From Bacillota bacterium (GTDB taxonomy: Bacteria > Bacillota > Clostridia > Acetivibrionales > DSM-1351), in NCBI GenBank assembly GCA_023412635.1, contig JAEYNI010000112.1:1-12501 (forward strand): DNA of 12,501 bases, written 5' to 3'. Position 1 is the stretch's first letter. The number at the start of each line of letters is the position of its first letter. The notes under the pieces were generated by a model. The model was not told the DNA's origin and searched no databases. It saw only the letters and a program-made list of their open reading frames with translations. Made by a program: the position numbers and the translations under genes. This document shows positions 1-6,462 of the stretch, one piece after another.

Positions 1-884
1 CCATGAGATTTATGGATATCAGAAAGAGAGTATATAACTTCCCTAAATTGGGCGATAAGGCATACTTTGTAGCAATTCCTACTTCGGCAGGTACAGGTTC
101 AGAAGTTACTCCCTTCGCTGTTATAACGGATGAACATACCGGGGTGAAGTATCCTCTTGCCGACTATGAATTAATGCCTAAGATGGCTGTTGTTGATGTT
201 GATCTGATGATGAATATGCCAAAGGGCCTGACAGCCGCTTCTGGTATTGATGCACTGACTCATGCGGTTGAGGCATATGCCTCCATGCTGGCAACAGACT
301 ATACAAATGGCTTGGCTTTGCAGGCTGTTAAGAATATATTTGCATACCTGCCTTCTGCTTATGAAAATGGGGCAAAAGACCCTGTTGCAAGAGAAAAGAT
401 GGCTGATGCTTCAACTATGGCGGGTATGGCATTTGCAAATGCTTTCCTGGGAATATGTCACTCAATGGCTCATAAGCTGGGTGCTTTCCATCACCTGCCC
501 CACGGTATTGCAAATGCACTTTTGATAACAGAGGTTATGAAGTACAATATTGCTGAAGCTCCTGTTAAAATGGGTGCCTTCTCCCAGTACAAGTATCCGG
601 AGATATTAAAGAGGTATGCTGAAATAGCTTCCTTCATAGGTATAAACGGGGCTACTGATGAGGAAAAGTTTAACAAGCTGATTGTCAAGATAGATGAATT
701 GAAAGCAAAGGTAGGAGTACCTGCTACAATTAAGGCGGCTGGTGTTGATGAAGCTAAATTCCTTGCCAACCTTGACGAAATGGTGGAACAGGCTTTTGAT
801 GACCAGTGCACAGGTGCTAACCCAAGATATCCGTTAATGGGTGAGTTGAAGGAAATGTATTTAAGAGCATATTACGGGAAGTAG
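1..884 (+). CDS. adhE: Bifunctional acetaldehyde-CoA/alcohol dehydrogenase AdhE, C-terminal part (5' end outside window)
   Basis: This is the C-terminal iron-dependent alcohol dehydrogenase half of AdhE, which reduces acetaldehyde to ethanol with NADH. The missing N-terminal half would be the CoA-acylating aldehyde dehydrogenase. About 294 codons are visible of the usual 860-880. The reading frame is open to the left edge, and the ATG at position 3 falls in a conserved internal AdhE stretch (RFMDIRKRVY), so it is not a true start. Counting from that Met, the Fe-ADH metal ligands are Asp83, His87, His153 and His167, with His157 next to the site; the spacing matches FucO-type enzymes. The SAGTGSEVTPFAV motif (residues 28-40) is typical. 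A strong terminator follows, so this gene ends its transcription unit. It could be a stand-alone Fe-ADH, but the similarity to AdhE is close. The family forms cytoplasmic filaments (spirosomes). Confidence 0.92.
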   Translation, partial: MRFMDIRKRVYNFPKLGDKAYFVAIPTSAGTGSEVTPFAVITDEHTGVKYPLADYELMPKMAVVDVDLMMNMPKGLTAASGIDALTHAVEAYASMLATDYTNGLALQAVKNIFAYLPSAYENGAKDPVAREKMADASTMAGMAFANAFLGICHSMAHKLGAFHHLPHGIANALLITEVMKYNIAEAPVKMGAFSQYKYPEILKRYAEIASFIGINGATDEEKFNKLIVKIDELKAKVGVPATIKAAGVDEAKFLANLDEMVEQAFDDQCTGANPRYPLMGELKEMYLRAYYGK

Positions 885-965
885 AAGCGTGCTTTCATTA
901 TTGACCTTTGTATTAATTTCCGCCGGTAATAGTCTCCTAAAAATATATGCAAAGTAAGTACAGAG

Positions 966-1006
966 AAAGGAGCTGTCGCACTAAGTAAAAGTGCGCAGCT
1001 CCTTTT
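966..1006 (+). terminator. Rho-independent terminator of adhE
   Basis: Arms 966-982 and 990-1006 pair over about 16 bp (AAAGGAGCTG...CAGCTCCTTT), with one bulged T at 976 and a 7-nt loop. The stem ends in a TTTT run. It lies 82 nt after the adhE stop codon and separates adhE from the next dehydrogenase gene. Confidence 0.88.
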
Positions 1007-1145
1007 ACGTTTTGCGGGCTAAGCCCTTGTTCTGAATCCTATTAAGTAAATAACTGGTTTTATTATACCAGCCATTCGGTGTGTCCATCAAATCTCGGTA
1101 AGGTCATATTTATATTATTTTGAATGGTTTTAAGCAAAAAATGAG

Positions 1146-1174
1146 AGGACATTTCTAATGTATTTTTATATAAT
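1146..1174 (+). promoter_or_regulatory. Probable sigma-A promoter of the second alcohol dehydrogenase gene
   Basis: A perfect -10 TATAAT lies at 1169-1174, and AGGACA (4 of 6 to TTGACA) lies 17 nt upstream at 1146-1151. The implied start near 1181 leaves a leader of about 40 nt before the ribosome binding site. The upstream terminator supports independent transcription of this gene. Confidence 0.55.
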
Positions 1175-1222
1175 GAATTTAAATAGAGTAATAAAATGAT
1201 TAATTAAAGGAGGGTAAGTATA

Positions 1223-2392
1223 ATGGGTTTTAATTACTATATTCCAACAAGAATGCTTTTTGGAAGGGGGCAGCTTGAAGAATTACACAAGCAGGCTCTA
1301 CCCGGTAAGAAGGCATTGATTGTCACATCTGCAGGAACATCTATGAAAAAGCACGGCTATCTTGCGAGACTGGAAGACCAGCTGAAAAAAGCTAACATAG
1401 AATATGTGATATTTGATAAGATATTGCCCAACCCGATAAAAGCGCATGTAATGGAAGGCGCTAAAGTGGCTCGGGATAACGGTTGCGATTTTGTAATTGG
1501 TCTGGGCGGTGGCAGCAGTATAGACTCTGCAAAATCTATTGCCGTTATGGCGACAAATCCGGGCGACTATTGGGATTATATATGGGGAGGTTCTGGTAAG
1601 GCTAAACCTGTACAAAGCGACCCTTTGCCGATAGTAGCAATAACAACAACAGCCGGAACTGGTACAGAGGCTGATCCATGGACTGTTATAACCAACGATA
1701 AGAGTAATGAAAAAATCGGTTTTGGTTATGATAAGACCTTCCCGGTTTTATCGATTATTGATCCGGACTTAATGATGACTGTACCACCTTATTTAACTGC
1801 CTACCAAGGCTTTGATGCTTTGTTCCACAGCACCGAAGGGTATATTAGTATTTTTGCAAACGAAATGAGTGAAATGTACTCACTAAAGAGTATTGAACTC
1901 ATTGGTAGGTATCTAGCGACAGCTGTGAAGGATGGCTCAAATGAAGAGGCTCGCGAAAAAGTAGCACTTGCCAATACTGTTTCAGGCCTGGTTGAATCAA
2001 CTTCCGGCTGTACCTCAGAGCACTCGCTGGAACATGCTCTCAGTGCGTTCCATCCTGAATTGCCACATGGTGCTGGATTGATTATGGTCAGTGAAGCCTA
2101 TTATACATTCTTTGCAAAATCCGGTTCCTGCGATCAACGGCTGATAGATATGGCAGTTGCACTAGGAAAGAAAGACGCAAAGGAACCCATGGATTTTGTA
2201 AGTGCCTTGGTACAGCTTCAAAAGGACTGTGGAGTGTATGGTCTTAAAATGTCCGACTATGGAATCAAGGAAGATGAACTTGAAGCCATTGGGCAGAATG
2301 CAAGACATACCATGGGAGGTTTGTTCAATTGTGATCCTGCACAGTTGACTGACAATGATGTTGTTGATATTCTTAAAAAATCTTATAAATAG
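1223..2392 (+). CDS. Iron-containing alcohol dehydrogenase (butanol dehydrogenase-like)
   Basis: This 389-residue, full-length group III (Fe-dependent) alcohol dehydrogenase probably reduces an aldehyde to an alcohol with NAD(P)H in the cytoplasm. The dinucleotide-binding GGGSSIDSAK motif is at residues 95-104, and TTTAGTGTEADPW is at 141-153. Predicted metal ligands are Asp198, His202, His267 and His282. The His267-His282 interval is one residue longer than in FucO/AdhE (15 against 14), which places the protein in a subgroup distinct from adhE next door. The ATG has an AAAGGAGGG ribosome binding site (1206-1214) with an 8-nt spacer. Terminators on both sides make it monocistronic. The aldehyde substrate (butyraldehyde, a diol precursor or another) cannot be told from sequence, so no gene symbol is given. 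It may be a paralogue that supplements AdhE. Confidence 0.9.
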   Translation: MGFNYYIPTRMLFGRGQLEELHKQALPGKKALIVTSAGTSMKKHGYLARLEDQLKKANIEYVIFDKILPNPIKAHVMEGAKVARDNGCDFVIGLGGGSSIDSAKSIAVMATNPGDYWDYIWGGSGKAKPVQSDPLPIVAITTTAGTGTEADPWTVITNDKSNEKIGFGYDKTFPVLSIIDPDLMMTVPPYLTAYQGFDALFHSTEGYISIFANEMSEMYSLKSIELIGRYLATAVKDGSNEEAREKVALANTVSGLVESTSGCTSEHSLEHALSAFHPELPHGAGLIMVSEAYYTFFAKSGSCDQRLIDMAVALGKKDAKEPMDFVSALVQLQKDCGVYGLKMSDYGIKEDELEAIGQNARHTMGGLFNCDPAQLTDNDVVDILKKSYK

Positions 2393-2468
2393 TATTCTAA
2401 TAAGTCATATAAGAATATACTTTTAATACATATAAGTAAATTGAAAACTACAAATGCAACCATTTCAT

Positions 2469-2504
2469 AAAATAAAAAACGGTTAAATATCCGTTTTTTA
2501 TTTT
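2469..2504. terminator. Rho-independent terminator after the alcohol dehydrogenase gene
   Basis: A perfect 14-bp inverted repeat (arms 2469-2482 and 2491-2504, core AAAAAACGG/CCGTTTTTT) closes an 8-nt loop. The A-run on one side and T-run on the other let it act in either direction, but here it serves the plus-strand gene ending at 2392. Confidence 0.87.
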
Positions 2505-2520
2505 ATCCACTTTGCAGCAT

Positions 2521-2549
2521 TTGATTTTTGTCGAATTGTTCAATATAAT
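2521..2549 (+). promoter_or_regulatory. Probable sigma-A promoter of the membrane protein gene
   Basis: TTGATT (2521-2526) and a perfect TATAAT (2544-2549) are separated by exactly 17 nt. They sit just after the preceding terminator and about 75 nt before the ATG at 2626. Confidence 0.62.
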
Positions 2550-2625
2550 AAACTTTATATCATTTGTAGAAGTTATCTATTTGTTTCATTTACATCAACA
2601 TTTTGTAATTAAGGATGTGTAAATT

Positions 2626-3480
2626 ATGAAGATAAAAATGAGGCTTAAAAAGACTAACTGGGAAAACATAACTTTTTGGTTTGTGTTTGCTACTCTGGTG
2701 GCGTCAACTATTTTTTCACTTATAAATGTTATTTTGTCGCCGTCAGGAGCAAATCAGCATAATGAATTTCAAAAGCTTAAAAGTGATTACGTCCTTATGC
2801 TTATTCAGTGTATACTGGGTATTGTTATTATGTTCCTTCCTTCCATGCTGGAGAGAAGGCTTAAAATTAACGTTCCAAGCTTTATGCATATAGTATTTTT
2901 AATCTTTTTGTATTCGGCAATATACCTGGGAGAGGTAAGAAGCTTCTACTATCACATACCCCATTGGGATACGGTTTTACATACCTTCAGTGGTGCAATG
3001 ATAGGAGCTCTTGGTTTTTCTGTAGTGAGACTTTTAAACGATTCCGATAAGGTACAGATCAATTTAAGTCCCCTGTTCGTTGCGATTTTTGCTTTCTCCT
3101 TTGCACTTGTGATAGGAGCACTTTGGGAGGTATATGAATTTTCCTTCGACGGCCTTCTGGGGTTGAACATGCAGAAATTTGCCTATCAGGATGGAAGTCC
3201 CAGAGTGGGAAGAAATGCATTGCAGGATACTATGAAGGACCTTATAGTTGACGCTCTGGGGGCACTGGGCACAAGTATACTGGGTTATATATCTCTGAAG
3301 TTCAAAAAAGGCTGGCTTGAAAGATTCGAGGTAACCCGTATCATTACCAATATAGGAAGGTCTGAAAAGGTAGCTTCTGAAAAACTATCAAATCATGGTT
3401 CTACAAAAAAAAGTCGGGATATTTTTCCTTTAGAACCTTCGGATGATCGAGACCGGAATAATGATGCTGTTTTAAAATAG
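2626..3480 (+). CDS. Polytopic membrane protein, DUF2238/YjdF-like, function unknown
   Basis: This 284-residue protein has about six hydrophobic segments (roughly residues 16-37, 54-72, 84-103, 120-137, 150-168 and 206-223) and no signal peptide. Conserved-looking polar residues sit at or in the membrane segments: HWDTVLH (His113, Asp115, His119), WE (Glu168), and a DTMKDLIVDALG run (Asp201, Asp205, Asp209). This arrangement resembles the DUF2238/YjdF family, whose function is not known to me. The assignment rests on motif layout only. The ATG at 2626 has an AAGGA site at 2611-2615 with a 10-nt spacer, and a good promoter lies upstream. The tail after about residue 240 is charged and probably disordered. 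Its last 26 codons and the stop overlap the end of the opposite-strand regulator gene. Confidence 0.75.
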   Translation: MKIKMRLKKTNWENITFWFVFATLVASTIFSLINVILSPSGANQHNEFQKLKSDYVLMLIQCILGIVIMFLPSMLERRLKINVPSFMHIVFLIFLYSAIYLGEVRSFYYHIPHWDTVLHTFSGAMIGALGFSVVRLLNDSDKVQINLSPLFVAIFAFSFALVIGALWEVYEFSFDGLLGLNMQKFAYQDGSPRVGRNALQDTMKDLIVDALGALGTSILGYISLKFKKGWLERFEVTRIITNIGRSEKVASEKLSNHGSTKKSRDIFPLEPSDDRDRNNDAVLK

Positions 3481-4072
3481 AAAAACAGTCGGATTTTCGG
3501 CTTTCAATAAGCTCGACAATTTCACAATGCTCATTGTACACCTTCCGGAGCATCTCAGGCTCATACATGGTTAAAACCCTGTATCTGTTGTAATGGATTC
3601 TGGTCGTACTGATTATATCCCATATGGTTTCATGTCCGGCGGCTTTAAAAATCAGCCTGTGGTACTCATTATCAAGCTCGAGAAACTCCTCAACAGTACC
3701 GGACTCATCGACTAACTCTTTCTGCTGACGGAGGTTTTTCTTTATCTCCTGTGGAAGTTCGATTCCCGCTTCAATTATTTCGCGTACAATCTGACTTTCA
3801 ACCAAATTCCGCATGTAAACACTTTCTCCAACAAAGGGCAGGTCTATCAGAGATACAAAAGTCCCTTTTTGTGGATAGATATCTATAAGTTTTTCATAGG
3901 AGAGTCTTATAAAAACTTCTCTAACAGGTGTTCTGCTGACTTTTAACATTTCAGCGATTTCGGTCTCACTTATCATTTGTCCGGGTTTATATTCAAGATT
4001 TAGTATTTTATTTTTAACTTCCAAATAAATAACTTCCTTTAGGGGAAGGACATTTCTCTCAAAACGGCTCAT
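3401..4072 (-). CDS. GntR-family transcriptional regulator, FCD subfamily
   Basis: This 223-residue regulator has an N-terminal winged helix-turn-helix (about residues 8-75; ISETEIAEMLKVSRTPVREV is the recognition region) and a C-terminal all-helical FCD effector domain (about 80-215). Probable FCD metal ligands are Asp134, His138, His182 and His203 or His204. Family members often sense sugar acids or organic acids and repress neighbouring genes. I chose the ATG at 4072 because it has a CAGGGAG site 5 nt upstream; an in-frame TTG ten codons further out (4102) has no ribosome binding site. The gene is divergent from eda and the KDG-kinase-like gene, so a KdgR/UxuR-like role controlling 2-keto-3-deoxygluconate catabolism is a reasonable inference. 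The effector is unknown. Its 3' end overlaps the membrane protein gene by 80 nt. Confidence 0.88.
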   Translation of the reverse strand: MSRFERNVLPLKEVIYLEVKNKILNLEYKPGQMISETEIAEMLKVSRTPVREVFIRLSYEKLIDIYPQKGTFVSLIDLPFVGESVYMRNLVESQIVREIIEAGIELPQEIKKNLRQQKELVDESGTVEEFLELDNEYHRLIFKAAGHETIWDIISTTRIHYNRYRVLTMYEPEMLRKVYNEHCEIVELIESRKSDCFSILKQHHYSGLDHPKVLKEKYPDFFL

Positions 4073-4111
4073 AAAAACTCCCTGAATCTTTATTATTTTC
4101 AAGCAATTTAT

Positions 4112-4120
4112 ATTTTAACA
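4112..4120 (-). promoter_or_regulatory. Possible extended -10 promoter of the GntR/FCD regulator gene
   Basis: Read on the minus strand, this is TGTTAAAAT: a TGn extension followed by TAAAAT (5 of 6 to TATAAT). It lies 40 nt upstream of the chosen ATG. No good -35 box is visible, which is tolerable for an extended -10 promoter. An ACATATGT palindrome (4118-4125) overlaps it. Confidence 0.4.
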
Positions 4121-4206
4121 TATGTACTCAGATTATTACATAAATATGAGCTAACAAGATGCTAAAACAGCTTCATGAATAGTGGTTTCATTAATTATTT
4201 CGATTA

Positions 4207-4235
4207 TTGACATAAAACTTGTATACTAGTATATT
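4207..4235 (+). promoter_or_regulatory. Sigma-A promoter of the eda operon
   Basis: A perfect -35 TTGACA (4207-4212) lies 17 nt from TATATT (4230-4235, 5 of 6 to consensus). The implied start near 4242 gives a leader of about 95 nt before the eda ATG. This is the best promoter match in the window. Confidence 0.75.
4219..4233. promoter_or_regulatory. Candidate operator in the eda promoter
   Basis: TTGTATACTA (4219-4228) contains a GTATAC core and fits the TnGTATACnA layout known for UxuR/ExuR-type FCD regulators. An overlapping perfect 12-bp palindrome, TATACTAGTATA, spans 4222-4233. Both lie between and over the -35 and -10 boxes, where a bound repressor would block polymerase. That the divergent GntR/FCD protein binds here is inference. 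Confidence 0.5.
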
Positions 4236-4337
4236 AATATATAAGGAATGTTTTAACAATAACTTTTATTGAAGTTTTTTAATCGAAGTATTTAAAATTG
4301 AACCTATGGGTTATTACCGAAAAAGGAGACTAAATAT

Positions 4338-4982
4338 ATGAATAAAAATGATGTCTTGCAAAAGATATGTGATTGCGGTGTTGTTGCGGTTGTAAGAGCG
4401 GAAAGTGCCGAGCAGGCCATGAAAATAGCCGACTCCTGTGTTGAGGCCGGGATATGTGCTATTGAAATTACTTTTACCGTTAATGGGGCAGTGGACGTAA
4501 TTAAACAACTCGCCCAATCAAACAAGGATGGAAAAATCCTGATAGGAGCCGGAACCATTCTCGACCCTGAAACTGCAAGAGCTGCAATACTTGCAGGTGC
4601 ACAGTTTGTTGTAAGTCCATGTCTGAATACTGAGGTTGTTAAGTTGTGCAACAGATATCAGGTTGCCTGCATGCCGGGTGCTATGACAGTTAAGGAGGCG
4701 GTTGAAGGACTGGAGGCAGGTGCAGACATTATAAAGGTATTTCCGGGAGAACTGTTCGGACCTGCTATTATCAAAGCCTTCAAAGGGCCACTTCCGTATA
4801 TCAAGCTTATGCCTACTGGAGGGGTAAATCTTGAAAATGTGGGAGAATGGATCAAGGCTGGAAGTGTGGCAGTTGGTATAGGCGGAAACCTCACTGCCGG
4901 AGCGAAGAAAGGTGACTATGAGTCCATAGTTACAATAGGTAAACAATTTGTTCAAAAGGTTAGGGAAGCCAGAGCAATATAA
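4338..4982 (+). CDS. eda: KDPG/KHG aldolase (2-keto-3-deoxy-6-phosphogluconate aldolase)
   Basis: This 214-residue class I aldolase is a single (beta/alpha)8 barrel of normal family length. It splits 2-keto-3-deoxy-6-phosphogluconate into pyruvate and glyceraldehyde-3-phosphate, the last step of Entner-Doudoroff and hexuronate catabolism. The Schiff-base lysine is Lys133 in IIKVFPGELFG, and the catalytic glutamate is Glu43 in AIEITF. The phosphate-binding region PTGGVNLEN is at 159-167 and the GIGGNL loop at 180-185. The ATG has an AAAAGGAG site at 4321-4328 with a 9-nt spacer. The kinase gene starts 29 nt downstream, so the two form an operon. The strong promoter and overlapping palindrome upstream suggest repression by the divergent regulator. 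Confidence 0.94.
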   Translation: MNKNDVLQKICDCGVVAVVRAESAEQAMKIADSCVEAGICAIEITFTVNGAVDVIKQLAQSNKDGKILIGAGTILDPETARAAILAGAQFVVSPCLNTEVVKLCNRYQVACMPGAMTVKEAVEGLEAGADIIKVFPGELFGPAIIKAFKGPLPYIKLMPTGGVNLENVGEWIKAGSVAVGIGGNLTAGAKKGDYESIVTIGKQFVQKVREARAI

Positions 4983-5011
4983 TTATTGTTAAAATTTCAA
5001 GGGGGATCTTT

Positions 5012-6112
5012 ATGTCTATTCTTAATTTAAAATCAAAAGGAAGTTTCAAATATGATTGCATATCTTTAGGAGAAGTAATGCTCAGACTGGACCCCGGAGA
5101 CGGCAGAATTAGAAATACCAGGGAGTTCAAGGCCTGGGAGGGCGGAGGAGAATACAATGTATCCAGAGGACTACGCAAGTGCTTCGGAATGAATTGCGGA
5201 GTTGTTACAGCCTTTGCAGAGAATGACATAGGAAGACTCATAGAAGCTTTGATTTTGCAGGGCGGCGTTGATACTTCCCTTATAAAATGGATTCCCTTTG
5301 ACGGAATAGGCAGGGCTGTAAGAAATGGCTTGAATTTCACCGAAAAAGGCTTCGGGATAAGAGCCGCCCTTGGTGTTTCAGACAGAGCAAATACAGCTGC
5401 CTCGCAACTTAAGGCAGGAGACGTGGACTGGGAATACATATTTGGAGAACTGGGTGCAAGATGGTTCCACACCGGAGGAATTTTTGCAGCTCTGTCAGAG
5501 ACTACTCCCCAGGTTGTAATCGAAGCTGTCAAGGCTGCTAAAAAATATGATACAATTGTTTCCTATGACCTTAATTACAGACCATCCTTATGGAACTATA
5601 TCGGCGGAATCAAGAAAGCTCAGGAAGTTAATAAGGAAATAGCAAAATACATTGATGTAATGATAGGAAATGAGGAAGATTTTACAGCATGTCTTGGTTT
5701 TGAGGTGGAAGGAAATGACTCAAGCCTGAAGGAACTGGATATCGAGGGCTACAAGAAAATGATAGACAAGGTAGTTAGAGAGTATCCTAACATGAAGGTT
5801 GTAGCAACAACGCTCAGAGGAGTTAAAACCGCTACTGTGAATGACTGGAGTGCTATTTGTTGGGCTGAGGGAAATATTTATAGGTCAATTGAGTTCCCCG
5901 AACTCGAAATATATGACAGAGTTGGTGGTGGAGACAGTTTTGCCTCCGGACTGGTTTACGGGTTAATGACTACTAATGATGCGCAGAAGGCAGTTAATTA
6001 TGGAGTTGCTCATGGGGCTTTAGCCATGACTACTCCCGGCGATACCTCCATGGCAAGCCTGAAGGAAGTCGAGGGAGTAATGAAGGGTCTTGGCGCAAGA
6101 GTTGTCAGATAA
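5012..6112 (+). CDS. kdgK: PfkB-family sugar kinase, probable 2-keto-3-deoxygluconate kinase
   Basis: This 366-residue PfkB/ribokinase-fold enzyme would phosphorylate 2-keto-3-deoxygluconate to KDPG, the substrate of the aldolase just upstream. The N-terminal sugar-binding GGGEYNVSRGL is at residues 44-54. DLNYRPSLW (186-194) resembles KDG kinases. The C-terminal anion-hole and catalytic motif DRVGGGDSF is at 302-310, with Asp308 as the predicted base. It is somewhat longer than many KDG kinases (about 310-340 residues), mainly through a longer N-terminal region and an insertion near 228-250. The ATG follows a GGGGGA site (5001-5006). Specificity is inferred largely from the operon with eda; another sugar-acid kinase activity is possible. 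A terminator ends the operon. Confidence 0.82.
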   Translation: MSILNLKSKGSFKYDCISLGEVMLRLDPGDGRIRNTREFKAWEGGGEYNVSRGLRKCFGMNCGVVTAFAENDIGRLIEALILQGGVDTSLIKWIPFDGIGRAVRNGLNFTEKGFGIRAALGVSDRANTAASQLKAGDVDWEYIFGELGARWFHTGGIFAALSETTPQVVIEAVKAAKKYDTIVSYDLNYRPSLWNYIGGIKKAQEVNKEIAKYIDVMIGNEEDFTACLGFEVEGNDSSLKELDIEGYKKMIDKVVREYPNMKVVATTLRGVKTATVNDWSAICWAEGNIYRSIEFPELEIYDRVGGGDSFASGLVYGLMTTNDAQKAVNYGVAHGALAMTTPGDTSMASLKEVEGVMKGLGARVVR

Positions 6113-6190
6113 TATAGACGTAAATCAATACTATTTAGTGATAAAAAGATATTATAAGAGAGATTAATAATACATTATTAAAGAGAGAAT

Positions 6191-6230
6191 AAAAAAAGTG
6201 CGAGAACCAAAGGTTTCTCGTACTTTTTTT
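6191..6230. terminator. Rho-independent terminator of the eda-kdgK operon
   Basis: Arms 6191-6208 and 6212-6230 pair (AAAAAAAGTGCGAGAA with TTCTCGTACTTTTTTT) with one G-T wobble and one bulge, ending in a seven-T run. The A-run on the other side gives it bidirectional potential. It begins 78 nt after the kinase stop codon. Confidence 0.87.
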
Positions 6231-6345
6231 ACTGCAGGTTCCTTATACTTTTATTTGTACTACTAACCGTTTCAGATGATTAGTATTGTTATGAATAAGT
6301 TTCTTATTTTACCAGCCTGTATCAAACTTATTTTCTATAAAACTG

Positions 6346-6374
6346 TTGCAAAAAAACTGAAATAACAATATCAT
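6346..6374 (+). promoter_or_regulatory. Probable promoter of the GH127 gene
   Basis: TTGCAA (6346-6351, 4 of 6) and TATCAT (6369-6374, 5 of 6) are spaced by 17 nt, implying a start near 6381 and a leader of about 80 nt. A weaker alternative is TTTACT (6375-6380) with TATTAG (6398-6403), also at 17-nt spacing. Confidence 0.5.
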
Positions 6375-6380
6375 TTACTT

Positions 6381-6396
6381 GTATGCACATGCATAC
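6381..6396. promoter_or_regulatory. Candidate operator upstream of the GH127 gene
   Basis: GTATGCA and TGCATAC form a perfect 7-bp inverted repeat separated by CA. It lies directly after the predicted -10 box, at the likely transcription start. The left arm with its flank reads ACTTGTATGC, matching ACTTGTATAC in the eda promoter at 9 of 10 positions. This suggests the same regulator may act at both sites, but binding is not shown. Confidence 0.45.
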
Positions 6397-6462
6397 ATAT
6401 TAGCAATAATATTAATTACTTAAATAATTGAACAGGATAAACAAGATAAACAGGAGGGGCTT

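Larger units (their letters stand above)
885..1222. other. Intergenic stretch between adhE and the second alcohol dehydrogenase gene
   Basis: This 338-nt A/T-rich gap holds the adhE terminator (966-1006) and a probable promoter (1146-1174) for the next gene, described separately. I see no convincing small gene or RNA gene in the rest. A short CTGGT/ACCAG inverted repeat at 1054-1071 is too small to assign a role. Confidence 0.6.
6113..6462. other. Intergenic stretch between kdgK and the GH127 gene
   Basis: This 350-nt A/T-rich gap carries the kdgK terminator (6191-6230), a probable promoter (6346-6374) and a 16-bp inverted repeat (6381-6396), listed separately. Positions 6231-6345 show nothing I can name. 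No small open frame with a ribosome binding site is apparent. Confidence 0.6.

Noticed and set aside
3467..3488. CTGTTTT/AAAACAG inverted repeat around the membrane protein stop codon as a terminator
   Set aside because: The 7-bp stem is A/T-rich and weak, without a G/C core, so I do not call it a terminator.
4073..4102. Ten-residue N-terminal extension of the regulator from a TTG at 4102
   Set aside because: The ATG at 4072 has a clear ribosome binding site, while the TTG has none and leaves little room for the predicted -10 box.
4175..4191. ATGAA/TTCAT inverted repeat upstream of the eda promoter as a CcpA (cre) site
   Set aside because: It has the outer half-sites but lacks the central CG of the cre consensus, so evidence is too thin.
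4304..4955. Minus-strand open frames opposite eda
   Set aside because: The eda frame has catalytic residues, a ribosome binding site and a promoter; the opposite frames are by-products of its codon use.
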